DNA of 40,233 nt from Aequorivita vladivostokensis. GTDB taxonomy: Bacteria; Bacteroidota; Bacteroidia; Flavobacteriales; Flavobacteriaceae. Under the pieces are notes generated by a model that was not told the origin of the DNA, searched no databases, and was given only the letters and a program-made list of their open reading frames with translations. Both the position numbers and the translations under genes were made by a program. Each line of letters starts with the position of its first letter. Within the stretch, counting starts at the first letter, position 1. Location: positions 1 through 40,233 of the forward strand of contig NZ_JSVU01000014.1 of NCBI RefSeq assembly GCF_000952855.1. Direction: 5' to 3'. Below are positions 1-8,815 of the stretch, in pieces.

Positions 1-1751
1 AACATGGCGCCGTCAAGGCCGTTCCCGCCGGCAAAGGTGGTGGTAAGCGTTTCCATAGAGCCGCCGCCCGTTCCGGCAGCGGAAATAGTATATCCGCAAG
101 CTTCGTTAACACCGGTCACAAGATCGTTGGGGCTGATTGAGGCCATACCGTTCGCGTCAAGGAAAACGTCAAGGCCACCGCCCGCGGCCGCTTCGTAGGT
201 CAACAGGAAGTTGTCCACGCCAGCGCCCCAGCCCCATCCGCCAAGGTCGTCAAAGGTATAGCGTACCTGGAAGGATGCGTTAACATAAGCGGAAACATCA
301 AATGATTCGGTCAGAATTGCCGTCAAGTTTTCGTCATAGAGTGCTATTTGTTGCCAAGCGGAACCGTCGTAAACCTCTACGATAAACTCTTGGTTTCCGA
401 ACTCTCTGAAGGCTGCGTCGTAACCAACGGTTACGTTGGAAGCTCCGGTCAGGTCATAAACAGGAGATAACAATCTTACAAGATTGGTCTGTCCACTTCC
501 CGCGGCATCATCGTTAAAAATTGCTGCATTAGAAGAGAAGTCAGGACCTATAGGCATGTCACCAGATCCAAATTGCCAATCACGCGCACCGGCTTCTATT
601 ACAGTTGTCCATCCGGTCGGGATATTGGCACCCTCAAAGTCCTCAGACTCGGTAAAGATTCCAAATCCGCCCACACAGAAAACCTCGGGCGCGGTAACGT
701 CCTGCACCGTAACCGTTGAGGTACAGGTTGTAGAATTTCCAGAGTTGTCGGTAACAGTTAATGTAACGGTGTTCGCACCGGTCATTGAGCAATCGAAAGA
801 GGAAACGTCCAAGCTCATGGATGCTATACCGCAGTTGTCCGTAGAACCGTTGTCCACATCGGCGGCGGTAATCACTGCCATTCCGGTAACGGGATCAAGA
901 TCCACAGTGATATCCTGGCAAACGGCCATAGGGGCCTCATTGTCCAGAACGGTAACAGTAAAGTCGCAGGTAGAAGTATTCCCATCACTATCAGTAACCG
1001 ATAGTGTTACGGTAGTAACGCCTACAGGAAAAGTACTTCCACTTGGGTGGGTAGATACGATATCCCCAGAGATATTACCGTCCTCGGTATCAATAGCAAG
1101 AGCAGAATAGTTTGCCACGGCTCCACAGGTGCCGGGTATGTTATTTGCAGTAATGTCTGATGGACACACAATTACTGGTGGATCGCCCACGGTGACCGGA
1201 TTCATTACAAACGTGATTTGATAACTGTTAAGAGTTCCTGAGTCACCTCCCGTATCGTCGCAAATATTGATGGTCCAGTTGCCATTAACCGTCTGACCTG
1301 CAAGCAGGGTATTCAATAAGCCAGCCTCAGCTCTATAGCCATTTGCAGAAGGTGCGCCACTTGACCAAGTATTCACAGCAGTGGGAGCATCGTCGCGAAT
1401 AATCAAGGTGGCGGCAGTATCAAAACCACTGCTACCTCCATTATCTGAGGTTATATCTAGTGTGGAACCACCAGGAGTTAAAAGGGCAAGGTCAATATCA
1501 CTTGCCCAAGTATGGACAATGTTAAAGGCCAAGGAAGTTATTTGATATTCACCCGGCGCAGTGCCTATAACTCCCGTTAACGGCACATTGGCCGTAGATA
1601 CGGTAGGACCACCAGTACAAGGAAAGCCACCAGTGCCCGTGGCGGGTATCGGGGTGGGTGTTCCCGCACCCGAGTACGTCTGTGCATTAAGATGCCAACT
1701 GAACGTTGACAACATCAATGCCGATAAGATCAAAAATGTAATTTTTTTCAT
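1..1751 (-). CDS. Large secreted adhesin-like protein, C-terminus beyond window
   Basis: The reading frame is open on the minus strand from ATG at 1751 to the window edge, giving 583 residues with no stop, so the protein is truncated only by the window. It begins with a signal peptide (MKK, hydrophobic core, cleavage near NAQ at about residue 24). About residues 60-180 look like a P/proprotein-convertase domain, with the pattern VHTWASDIDLALLTPGG and a closing ICDDTGGDSGTLNSYQI. Residues about 190-350 are two HYR-type immunoglobulin-like modules (IVCPSDITANN; AVCQDITVDLD) with paired cysteines. Residues about 360-510 resemble a MAM/jelly-roll domain rich in Trp and Gly. A further repeat module starts near 525. 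In Flavobacteriaceae such proteins usually end in a T9SS sorting domain, which would lie outside the window. An extracellular adhesive or calcium-binding role is inferred. No enzyme active site is visible. Confidence 0.85.
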   Translation of the reverse strand, partial: MKKITFLILSALMLSTFSWHLNAQTYSGAGTPTPIPATGTGGFPCTGGPTVSTANVPLTGVIGTAPGEYQITSLAFNIVHTWASDIDLALLTPGGSTLDITSDNGGSSGFDTAATLIIRDDAPTAVNTWSSGAPSANGYRAEAGLLNTLLAGQTVNGNWTINICDDTGGDSGTLNSYQITFVMNPVTVGDPPVIVCPSDITANNIPGTCGAVANYSALAIDTEDGNISGDIVSTHPSGSTFPVGVTTVTLSVTDSDGNTSTCDFTVTVLDNEAPMAVCQDITVDLDPVTGMAVITAADVDNGSTDNCGIASMSLDVSSFDCSMTGANTVTLTVTDNSGNSTTCTSTVTVQDVTAPEVFCVGGFGIFTESEDFEGANIPTGWTTVIEAGARDWQFGSGDMPIGPDFSSNAAIFNDDAAGSGQTNLVRLLSPVYDLTGASNVTVGYDAAFREFGNQEFIVEVYDGSAWQQIALYDENLTAILTESFDVSAYVNASFQVRYTFDDLGGWGWGAGVDNFLLTYEAAAGGGLDVFLDANGMASISPNDLVTGVNEACGYTISAAGTGGGSMETLTTTFAGGNGLDGAM

Positions 1752-1880
1752 AATTAAACGATTTACAGTTAGAGCACTAAATGTATGTTAAAATTTCTAA
1801 AATGAAACAACTGTTTATAAGTTTTTATGTTAAAATATGAAGCATCCTTAAATTAATGTCTTTGTGCCTAGACTATCAAT

Positions 1881-1920
1881 AAAAAAAGGCCATTACCGTC
1901 TTTTTGGCAATGACCTTTTA
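1881..1920 (-). terminator. Rho-independent terminator of htpG
   Basis: Read on the minus strand, an imperfect hairpin (arms AAAGGTCATTGCC and GGTAATGGCCTTT, two mismatches, short A-rich loop) is followed directly by seven T. It lies 20 bases after the htpG stop codon. Confidence 0.75.
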
Positions 1921-1939
1921 TCCTTTTAGAAAATTTTTC

Positions 1940-3832
1940 TTATTTAATCATCTCGTAACTGCGTTTTATAAACGCCGTTAGCTCTTCTCCTTTGAGTAAA
2001 TTTTTGCTCAATCTTGCCAAGTCCAAAGCTTGGTTTACTAATCGTTCTTTCTTCTTATCGGTCTTGGTATTTAAGATTTCGCTTACCAATTCGTGATTGG
2101 TGTTTACGATCAAATTATACATTTCCGGGAAGCCTCCCATACCAAACATACCGCCACCGCCGGTTTTCTGCATATCTTTCATTCTGCGCATAAATTCGGG
2201 CTCGGTAATGATGAACGGATTTGCATTGCTGTCCAAAGCCTCCAATTGTACGCTGAATTTTCCCTTCGGAATAACGCCGTCCAAAAAGGTTTTCAATGTT
2301 TCTTTTTCTTCGTCGGAAAGTTTTGAAACCTGCGCATCGTCCTTTTTGATGAGGTTTTCCACGTGATCGCTATCCACGCGTACAAAGGAAATTTTCTCCT
2401 CCTTGCTTTCCACTTTTTGAAGCAAGTGTGCAACTATTGGCGAATCCAAAAGCAATACTTCATAGCCTTTCTCTTTTGCGGCTTCTATATAGCTGTGTTG
2501 CTCTTCTTTGTTGGAAGCGTAAAGAATCACAAGATTATCATCCTTATCGGTCTGTACGTCTTTTATTTTTTCCTTGAATTCCGAAAAGGTGAAATATTTG
2601 TCATCAACTGTTGGATACAGTGCAAAATCCTGCGCTTTTTCGAAGAACTTATCTTCGGTCAGCATTCCGTATTCAATAACGATTTTGATATCGTTCCATT
2701 TCTTTTCAAAGCCTTCGCGATCGTTGTTGAAAAGACTTTTCAACTTATCTGCAACTTTTCGGGTTATGTAGCTCGAAATCTTTTTCACAGCGCCATCGGC
2801 CTGCAAATAGCTACGCGAAACGTTTAGGGGAATGTCCGGACTGTCAATAACCCCCCGAAGCATCGTCAAAAATTCGGGCACGATTCCCTCCACATTATCG
2901 GTTACGAATACCTGGTTTTGATAGAGCTGGATTTTATCCTTTTGAATGCTCATATCGTTTGTCATCTTCGGAAAATATAGTATTCCGGTAAGATTGAACG
3001 GGTAGTCAACGTTCAGGTGAATGTGGAAAAGCGGCTCCTCAAACTGCATTGGGTACAACTCCCTGTAAAAGGAATTATAATCTTTATCCTCCAACTCAGT
3101 CGGCTGCTTTGTCCACGCCGGGTTTGGATTATTGATGATATTGTCAACTTCCTTTGTTGGCGCTTTGTCCTCTTCTTTTGCGTCTTCGGGTTTTGGAAGG
3201 GTTTCGGTGCGCGTTCCGAATTTAATCGGAATCGGCATAAACTTGTTATACTTCACCAACAACTCACGGATGCGGCTTTCTTCCAAAAATTCGGTAGAAT
3301 CGTCGGCTATGTGAAGAATAATCTCGGTTCCTCTTTCCTTTTTGTCGGCTTTTTCAATGGTAAATTCCGGCGAACCGTCGCAGATCCAGTGCACCGCTGG
3401 CTCGTCTTTGTAGCTTTTAGTGATGATTTCCACCTTTTTTGCAACCATAAACGCGGAATAAAACCCAAGACCGAAATGCCCAATAATGCCGGCATCCTTT
3501 CCGTTTTTGTCCTTGTATTTTTCAATGAATTCCTCGGCGCCAGAAAAAGCGATTTCGTTGATGTACTTTTCAACCTCTTCCTTCGTCATCCCAATTCCTT
3601 GGTCGATTATGCGAAGTTCCTTTTTCTTTTTGTCCAGTTTCACTTCAATAATTGGATCGCCATATTCCACGCCTTCGGCTTCGCCGATGTTCGCCAAATG
3701 CTTCATTTTTAACGTAGCATCCGTTGCGTTTGAAATCAATTCACGAAGAAAAATCTCGTGGTCGCTGTATAAAAACTTTTTGATCAGCGGGAAGATATTA
3801 TCCACCGATACATTAATAGTTCCTTTGCTCAT
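1940..3832 (-). CDS. htpG: Molecular chaperone HtpG (bacterial Hsp90)
   Basis: This is the cytosolic ATP-dependent chaperone of the Hsp90 family, which remodels client proteins as a homodimer. The 630 residues match the family's usual length. The N-terminal GHKL ATPase domain shows NATDA (35-39, the Mg-ATP asparagine), DQGIGMT (77-83) and the lid motif GHFGLGFYSAF (118-128). The middle domain (about 240-500) and the C-terminal dimerisation domain follow, with a Met/Gly-rich stretch (GGGGMFGMGGFPEMYNLIVN) near 575. The start at MSKGTINV is standard for the family. The gene stands alone, with its own terminator downstream and a divergent regulator gene upstream. No heat-shock operator (CIRCE) was seen in the 220 bases upstream. 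Confidence 0.97.
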   Translation of the reverse strand: MSKGTINVSVDNIFPLIKKFLYSDHEIFLRELISNATDATLKMKHLANIGEAEGVEYGDPIIEVKLDKKKKELRIIDQGIGMTKEEVEKYINEIAFSGAEEFIEKYKDKNGKDAGIIGHFGLGFYSAFMVAKKVEIITKSYKDEPAVHWICDGSPEFTIEKADKKERGTEIILHIADDSTEFLEESRIRELLVKYNKFMPIPIKFGTRTETLPKPEDAKEEDKAPTKEVDNIINNPNPAWTKQPTELEDKDYNSFYRELYPMQFEEPLFHIHLNVDYPFNLTGILYFPKMTNDMSIQKDKIQLYQNQVFVTDNVEGIVPEFLTMLRGVIDSPDIPLNVSRSYLQADGAVKKISSYITRKVADKLKSLFNNDREGFEKKWNDIKIVIEYGMLTEDKFFEKAQDFALYPTVDDKYFTFSEFKEKIKDVQTDKDDNLVILYASNKEEQHSYIEAAKEKGYEVLLLDSPIVAHLLQKVESKEEKISFVRVDSDHVENLIKKDDAQVSKLSDEEKETLKTFLDGVIPKGKFSVQLEALDSNANPFIITEPEFMRRMKDMQKTGGGGMFGMGGFPEMYNLIVNTNHELVSEILNTKTDKKKERLVNQALDLARLSKNLLKGEELTAFIKRSYEMIK

Positions 3833-3945
3833 ATTTCTTATGTTTTATTTAATAATGCTATTAATTCATTTCCTAATAGTCAAATAAAATACCAAGCCTC
3901 TCACTTCTGCCACGTTGTCACCTCATAATAATAAACCTTTCTGCT

Positions 3946-4010
3946 AAACTTTAACAGAACATTTTGTTTAACTAATCGATAAAAACATTAAACAGTGGTT
4001 ATCTTTGCAT
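3946..4010 (+). promoter_or_regulatory. Promoter/operator region of the TetR-ABC1 operon
   Basis: A Bacteroidota -7 element TATCTTTG lies at 4000-4007, about 45 bases before the regulator's start codon. Upstream are half-sites TTTAACA (3950-3956), TGTTTAA (3965-3971) and TTAAACA (3988-3994), which form imperfect inverted repeats such as TetR-type dimers bind. The whole block recurs at 6048-6114. That the adjacent TetR-like protein binds here is inference. No good -33 TTTG was found at normal spacing. Confidence 0.5.
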
Positions 4011-4052
4011 TAGAATAACGACCTATTCCATAACAACAAATATTCAAACACC

Positions 4053-4742
4053 ATGGCAACGGCAACAAACAAAACAGAAAAAGCAAAAAAATCAACTTCA
4101 AAAAAAAGCGTGAGTGCAGATAAAATAATTTCTGCATATATGGATTGGGTTTTAACCAAGGAAAAAGCACCGCTCAGCGTTTTTAAATTTTGTAAAGAGA
4201 ACAATTTTACCGAAGCGGAATTCTACGAACATTTCGGCTCTTTTGAAGGACTGCAAATGGAAGTTTGGAATTCGTTTTACAAGAAAACAATTCTTTTGGC
4301 GAATAAGGACGAGCATTATTCCGCCTATTCCAATCAAGAAAAAATGCTTACGTTTTTTTATACCTTTTTTGAACTGTTAACCCTAAACCGCAGCTATATT
4401 CTTTTCACCTTAAGGGAACATCAAAATATGATGAGGAATTTGAGCCAGTTAAAAGGACTTCGGCATAATATAAAGCATTTCGCGGCAGATTTGATACGTG
4501 AAAACAACGAAGATAAAAAGCTGAAAATCCTGAAACAATCGGTAACCGTTTTTTCCGAAGGGGCTTGGATTCAAACCCTTTTCCTATTGAAATACTGGAT
4601 GGACGATAACTCTGCAGGTTTTGAAAATACAGATATCGCCATCGAGAAATCGGTACGTGCCATTTTTGATGTTTTCGATACCCAGCCGCTGGAAAGCGTG
4701 CTTGACTTTGGAAAATTTTTATGGAAAGAAAAAATGGCCTAA
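4053..4742 (+). CDS. TetR/AcrR-like transcriptional regulator
   Basis: The 229-residue protein opens with a Lys/Thr/Ser-rich tail (residues 1-22). A helix-turn-helix-like region follows at about 25-72: ADKIISAYMDWVLTKEK, then SVFKFCKENNFTEAEFYEHF, matching the TetR pattern in which a short second helix precedes the Phe-rich recognition helix. The rest is helical and resembles a TetR ligand-binding domain (about 85-215). Its stop codon overlaps the start of the ABC1 kinase gene (TAATG), so the pair is translationally coupled. This pairing with an AarF/ABC1 protein is, as far as I recall, common in Flavobacteriaceae. A role as local, possibly autogenous, repressor is inferred from the operator-like repeats upstream. 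The ligand is unknown. Confidence 0.75.
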   Translation: MATATNKTEKAKKSTSKKSVSADKIISAYMDWVLTKEKAPLSVFKFCKENNFTEAEFYEHFGSFEGLQMEVWNSFYKKTILLANKDEHYSAYSNQEKMLTFFYTFFELLTLNRSYILFTLREHQNMMRNLSQLKGLRHNIKHFAADLIRENNEDKKLKILKQSVTVFSEGAWIQTLFLLKYWMDDNSAGFENTDIAIEKSVRAIFDVFDTQPLESVLDFGKFLWKEKMA

Positions 4743-6049
4743 TGAAGACGATAGACAAAATTCCCACGAATAAAATCCAGCGCGCTTCAAAATTGATGAC
4801 CACCGGCGTAAAAGTGGGCGGCAATTATTTGAAGTATTACGGCAAAAAGCTCGTCAATTCTGAAACGACAAAAGACGAATTGAACGAAAGCAACGCAGAG
4901 GATATTTACGACGGCCTGAAAAACCTGAAGGGCAGCGCGCTGAAAGTGGCGCAAATGCTGAGTATGGAAAAAAACATTATGCCAAAGGCCTATGTTGAAA
5001 AATTTTCGTTGGCGCAATTTCAGGTGCCGCCGCTCTCCGCGCCTTTGGTCCGCAAAACTTTTAAAAGATATTTTGGCGATACGCCCGAAAGCCTTTACGA
5101 CACCTTTAATGCCGAATCGGTTGCGGCGGCGAGTATTGGGCAAGTGCACAAGGCCACTAAGGACGGTAAAAACTTGGCGGTAAAAATACAATATCCCGGC
5201 GTTGCGGAAAGCATCAGCAGTGATCTGGCCATGGTGAAGCCGGTTGCAATGAAAATGTTCAATATAAAAGGAAAGGACAGCGACAAATATTTCAGGGAAG
5301 TGGAAGATAAATTGCTGGAAGAAACCGACTATTTGTTGGAAGTGGAACAGAGTAAGGAAATCACCGATGCCTGTAAAAACATTCCAAATTTAAAATTTCC
5401 GAAGTATTACGAAGAACTTTCCGGCGAGCGCATAATCACAATGGACTGGATGACGGGGCAGCACCTTTCAGAATTCACCCAAACGAATACCGATAGGGTA
5501 AAAGCCCAAAAAGTAGGGCAGACGTTGTGGGATTTCTATATGTTCCAAATGCACCAATTGAAGCGTGTGCACGCAGATCCGCATCCCGGAAATTTTTTGG
5601 TGAATGAAGATGCAAACCTGATTGCGATAGATTTTGGTTGCGTAAAAACCGTTCCCGAGGAATTCTATGTGCCTTATTTTGAATTGGCAAAACCAGAAAA
5701 CATCAACAATCCGGAAGTATTTTTGGAAAAAATGTATGCTTTGGAAATTTTAAAAAAGGAAGATTCCCCCGAGGAAACAAAGTTTTTTTCAGAGCTGTTC
5801 CACGAAATGCTAAGTCTTTTCACCCAACCTTTTCATAGCGAAAGCTTTGATTTTTCCGACGAAGAATTCTTCGGAAAGATTGCCGAACTGAGCAATAAAT
5901 ATTCAAAGGATACCGAGCTTCGAAAAATGAACGGGAATCGCGGCTCCAAACATTTTCTATATATAAACCGAACTTTTTTTGGTCTTTATAATTTGATGAA
6001 CGATTTGGGAGCGAAGGTCACGATAAATAATTATAAGAATTACGTTTAA
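4742..6049 (+). CDS. ABC1/AarF/UbiB-family atypical kinase
   Basis: This protein-kinase-like ATPase belongs to the UbiB/ADCK (ABC1) family, linked elsewhere to isoprenoid quinone metabolism and membrane lipid homeostasis. The 435 residues show KGSALKVAQ at 63-71 (the family's KxGQ-type inhibitory helix), AAASIGQVHK with the Ala-rich loop at 128-137, the ATP-anchoring lysine in LAVKIQYPG (Lys148), the catalytic HADPHPGN at 277-284 and the metal-binding IDFG at 296-299. I chose the ATG at 4742, which overlaps the preceding stop codon; an in-frame ATG at 4721 would add seven residues lying inside the regulator gene and is less likely. No transmembrane segment is obvious. Bacteroidota generally use menaquinone, so a role around menaquinone or membrane lipids is inference. 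Confidence 0.9.
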   Translation: MKTIDKIPTNKIQRASKLMTTGVKVGGNYLKYYGKKLVNSETTKDELNESNAEDIYDGLKNLKGSALKVAQMLSMEKNIMPKAYVEKFSLAQFQVPPLSAPLVRKTFKRYFGDTPESLYDTFNAESVAAASIGQVHKATKDGKNLAVKIQYPGVAESISSDLAMVKPVAMKMFNIKGKDSDKYFREVEDKLLEETDYLLEVEQSKEITDACKNIPNLKFPKYYEELSGERIITMDWMTGQHLSEFTQTNTDRVKAQKVGQTLWDFYMFQMHQLKRVHADPHPGNFLVNEDANLIAIDFGCVKTVPEEFYVPYFELAKPENINNPEVFLEKMYALEILKKEDSPEETKFFSELFHEMLSLFTQPFHSESFDFSDEEFFGKIAELSNKYSKDTELRKMNGNRGSKHFLYINRTFFGLYNLMNDLGAKVTINNYKNYV

Positions 6050-6114
6050 ACTTTAACAAAACTTTGTTTAATCCTTTAACAATTACACTAAACAAAGTGT
6101 GGTATCTTTACAGG
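6048..6114 (+). promoter_or_regulatory. Second copy of the TetR-ABC1 promoter/operator module
   Basis: This block closely resembles 3946-4010: AAACTTTAACA, then TTTGTTTAA, then ACTAAACA, then TATCTTTACA (the -7 element at 6103-6110). Half-sites are TTTAACA (6052-6058), TGTTTAA (6065-6071), TTTAACA (6075-6081) and TAAACA (6089-6094). It begins at the very end of the ABC1 gene, and only a short non-coding stretch and a terminator follow it. Confidence 0.5.
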
Positions 6115-6213
6115 GAGTAATCGAATATTAAATTGCTATGAAAAAGTAAAAATATTCTATTATTTAATTGGTTAGGTTGTTTAAGAAGGGCGCATTTTAT
6201 GCGCCCTTTTTTT
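6115..6213 (+). ncRNA. Candidate small RNA between orphan promoter and terminator
   Basis: A transcript starting just after the -7 element at 6103-6110 would be about 95 nt long and would end in the strong terminator at 6186-6213. The only start codon with coding potential is an ATG at 6138 followed by two lysine codons and a stop, so no protein is made. Expression is not shown by the sequence; the region could also be the leftover promoter of a lost gene. Confidence 0.3.
6186..6213 (+). terminator. Rho-independent terminator
   Basis: A perfect GC-rich stem (AAGGGCGCA / TGCGCCCTT, loop TTT) is followed by a run of seven T at 6207-6213. It ends transcripts from the ABC1 operon or the orphan promoter at 6103. 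The A-rich left flank is weaker, but the hairpin could also serve the S9 peptidase gene on the minus strand. Confidence 0.85.
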
Positions 6214-6223
6214 GTATTTTCAG

Positions 6224-8677
6224 CTACTGCTTCATTTCCTCGGAAACATTCACCGGGTTTTCATTTTTGTTTTTTACGTATTTGTCGAGCCATTGATCCT
6301 GTTCCCATAGCACGTGCAGAATGCTTTCCTTTGCACTGTAGCCGTGGCTTTCCTTCGGCAGCATAACCAGTCTTGCAGTTGCTCCCAAACCTTTTAAAGC
6401 ATTAAAATAACGCTCACTTTGCAGCGGATAAGTGCCGGAATTATTATCAGCTTCGCCGTGGATAAGCAGCAAAGGGGTTTTCATTTTGTCGGCGTGCATA
6501 AAAGGAGACATTATATTATAGGTTTCGGGAGAATCCCAATAGCTGCGCTCCTCACTTTGGAAACCAAAAGGCGTAAGGGTTCTATTGTATGCACCGCTTC
6601 GGGCTATTCCAGCAGCAAAAAGATCGGAATGGCTCAAAAGGTTCGCAACCATAAACGCACCGTAGGAATGGCCGCCCACGCCTACACGGTTTCTATCGAT
6701 ATAGCCCATTTTATCAACGGCATCAATGGCGGCTTTGGCATTTCCCACCAATTGGGTCCTAAAAGTATCATTAGGCTCTTCATCACCTTCGCCCACAATT
6801 GGGAATGCAGCATCGTCCAAGACCACATAGCCCTGGGTTACCCAATAAATGGGCGAGCCGTAGTACGGATAAATAAATTCATTGGGATTCGTTGTGTTTT
6901 GCGAGGCGCTATTTTTGTCCTTAAATTCACGTGGATAGGCCCAAAGAAGCATCGGCATTTTTTCTTTCTTTTCTTTGTCGTACCCAATTGGCAAGTACAA
7001 AGTGCCCTCAAGCTCCAAGCCGTCGTCGCGTTTGTAAGTAATCACTTCCTTGTGTACATTTTGGATGCTCTTAAAAGGATTTTCAAATGATGTAACTGGC
7101 GTTAAATCATTCTTCTTTTTAATATTTCTGAAGTAATAATTGGGGTATTCGTTCTGCGATTCTATCCGCACTAAAATCTTCCCTTTTTTCATATCGATTG
7201 CCGAATTCAGATTTTCCAGCTTATCGGTATATTCGGACTGGTAGATGCGTTTCGTCTTTTGTGTTTTTAAGTTGAATTCATCCACAAACGGAAACTGTCC
7301 CTTGTCCGAAAAACCATCGCCCATCAGAAAGGCGTTGCCATCAACTATTTCGAGAACCCTTTCGTCAAAATCGTTTCGGGCGGTTACAAAATTGCCGGGG
7401 TCGTTATATCTGTCCTGATAATTTCTATCAAAAATAATCTTTGGCGTTTCCGAAGCATTTGAAGGATTGAACAGATACGATTTTGTATTCCGGTCGTTCC
7501 ACCAATAATCCGAAGCAATTGCAAGATTATCGTTCCCCCAAGTAATTCCTGAATAGCGGTTTATCGTTTTCAAAAGCAGTTTTTCCTTCTCGTTGAATGG
7601 AGCTTCCAACTGGTAAACGGCATCACGATAATCTACTTTTACTTCCGGATCGCCTTTGTCCAATGCCTCGGCCCAATAAATGGTTGCGGGTTTATCGGCA
7701 CGCCAATCCATTCTCCTTTTGCCCATTCGGGTTGCCATAAAACCTTTCGGTTCTACTTCGTTCAGCGCTACATCGTTCACTTTTTGGATGAGTTTCCCTT
7801 GGCTGCTGTAAATAGTAGTTTCAAAAGGAAATCGGCTGTACGGCACAATATAGGAGAACGGTCTTTTAATGGTATTTACCATTACATAATTGCCATCGGG
7901 CGAAAAATCAAGCTCGTCGTACATGGCTGTGGGAAGAAAATCGGCCACTTTTCCGTCCAATGAAATCTTTTTTATTTCCGAAAGCGCCAATTGCTCAAAA
8001 TTAAATTCGTCGTTTGGACTGCTAAGCAAATCCTGATAAGTTCTATTTTGTGCCTTTTCACCATCGCTTACGGTAATGGTTGGCCCATCGGGAACTGCTT
8101 CGTCAGTATTTATCAATTCTTTTCTATCCTTGGGAATTACATTTACCAACAACGCGCTGCCGTCTTTAAACCAATTAATAGGATTACCCATATTAGCGTT
8201 CACTTTTAGATTGCTGAGTTGTGTGGCGGTACCGTTTTCAATATCTGCCAGCCAGAGTTGTACCCCATCTTCCACCGTATTTAAAAAGGCAACCATTTTT
8301 TGGTTGGGTGAAATGGTAAAGTTTGAAAGCCGTGGATTGCTGGGTATTCCCGCTACTTGCCGAGCATCTTTTTCGGAAGCCTTTTTCACTTTTATATTGT
8401 TGTAAAACCGGGTTCGGCTACCGATGTTGGTTTTTGGATTTATCCGAAGTCCGCCCAACCGCAATTCAGCTTCGGAAAGCTCCGCGATAGATTTGTATGC
8501 ATCGCGATAAAAAAGGACCACATTTTCACCATTGCTGTCAATCCAAACGGAAGGGGCCAGGGGCGCGTCCACAAGCTCCAGAATTTCCTTTGGCGGTTTT
8601 TGATAGGTGAGTTTTTCCTGTGCAATAAAATTTCCTGATAACAGGAGAAGGGTAACAATGGCGATGAATTTTTTCAT
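6224..8677 (-). CDS. Secreted S9 family peptidase (glutamyl-endopeptidase-like)
   Basis: A serine peptidase of the prolyl oligopeptidase clan with 817 residues. It has an N-terminal signal peptide (MKKFIAIVTLLLLSGNFIAQ), so it is exported to the periplasm or cell surface. An N-terminal beta-propeller-like part (about 60-540) is followed by an alpha/beta hydrolase domain. Catalytic residues are Ser671 in GGHSYGAF, Asp744 in HGEADNN and His778 in KESHGY. The motif around Asp744 (HGEADNNSGTYPLQSERYF) resembles bacterial relatives of plant chloroplast glutamyl endopeptidase more than classical DPP IV; that is recollection of the family, not a search. It most likely processes peptides after endoproteolysis. 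The gene is monocistronic between convergent ABC1 and divergent KAS III genes. On the minus strand a TATCTTTA element at 8697-8704 may be its -7 box. Confidence 0.9.
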   Translation of the reverse strand: MKKFIAIVTLLLLSGNFIAQEKLTYQKPPKEILELVDAPLAPSVWIDSNGENVVLFYRDAYKSIAELSEAELRLGGLRINPKTNIGSRTRFYNNIKVKKASEKDARQVAGIPSNPRLSNFTISPNQKMVAFLNTVEDGVQLWLADIENGTATQLSNLKVNANMGNPINWFKDGSALLVNVIPKDRKELINTDEAVPDGPTITVSDGEKAQNRTYQDLLSSPNDEFNFEQLALSEIKKISLDGKVADFLPTAMYDELDFSPDGNYVMVNTIKRPFSYIVPYSRFPFETTIYSSQGKLIQKVNDVALNEVEPKGFMATRMGKRRMDWRADKPATIYWAEALDKGDPEVKVDYRDAVYQLEAPFNEKEKLLLKTINRYSGITWGNDNLAIASDYWWNDRNTKSYLFNPSNASETPKIIFDRNYQDRYNDPGNFVTARNDFDERVLEIVDGNAFLMGDGFSDKGQFPFVDEFNLKTQKTKRIYQSEYTDKLENLNSAIDMKKGKILVRIESQNEYPNYYFRNIKKKNDLTPVTSFENPFKSIQNVHKEVITYKRDDGLELEGTLYLPIGYDKEKKEKMPMLLWAYPREFKDKNSASQNTTNPNEFIYPYYGSPIYWVTQGYVVLDDAAFPIVGEGDEEPNDTFRTQLVGNAKAAIDAVDKMGYIDRNRVGVGGHSYGAFMVANLLSHSDLFAAGIARSGAYNRTLTPFGFQSEERSYWDSPETYNIMSPFMHADKMKTPLLLIHGEADNNSGTYPLQSERYFNALKGLGATARLVMLPKESHGYSAKESILHVLWEQDQWLDKYVKNKNENPVNVSEEMKQ

Positions 8678-8756
8678 AAGTGTAAAATTTAAGTTCTAAA
8701 GATATTGAAATTTAGGAGAACGTATTTGCTATGCACGCATACTATATAAACTGAGT

Positions 8757-8792
8757 TTTGTTTCCTTTAAAAGCGGTATATGGTTATCTTTC
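8757..8792 (+). promoter_or_regulatory. Possible promoter of KAS III gene
   Basis: TTTG at 8757-8760 and TATCTTTC at 8785-8792 resemble the Bacteroidota -33/-7 pair. The last base of the -7 box deviates, and the 24-base spacer is at or beyond the long end of the usual range. Confidence 0.4.
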
Positions 8793-8815
8793 GGAACTAT
8801 TTTAAATTGAATTAA

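Noticed and set aside
484-1110. Open frame of 208 codons on the plus strand
   Set aside because: It is antisense to the adhesin-like gene, has low-complexity Ser/Thr/Val/Pro composition and no domain; the minus strand encodes clear signal peptide, P and HYR domains.
3017-3712. Open frame of 231 codons opposite htpG
   Set aside because: Phe-rich translation of the antisense strand of a highly conserved gene, with no start signals.
4721-4741. Upstream ATG for the ABC1 kinase
   Set aside because: It lies inside the regulator gene; the ATG at 4742 overlaps the stop codon (TAATG) and gives the family's usual N-terminus.
6419-7090. Open frame of 223 codons opposite the S9 peptidase
   Set aside because: Antisense to the catalytic domain, whose triad is complete on the minus strand.
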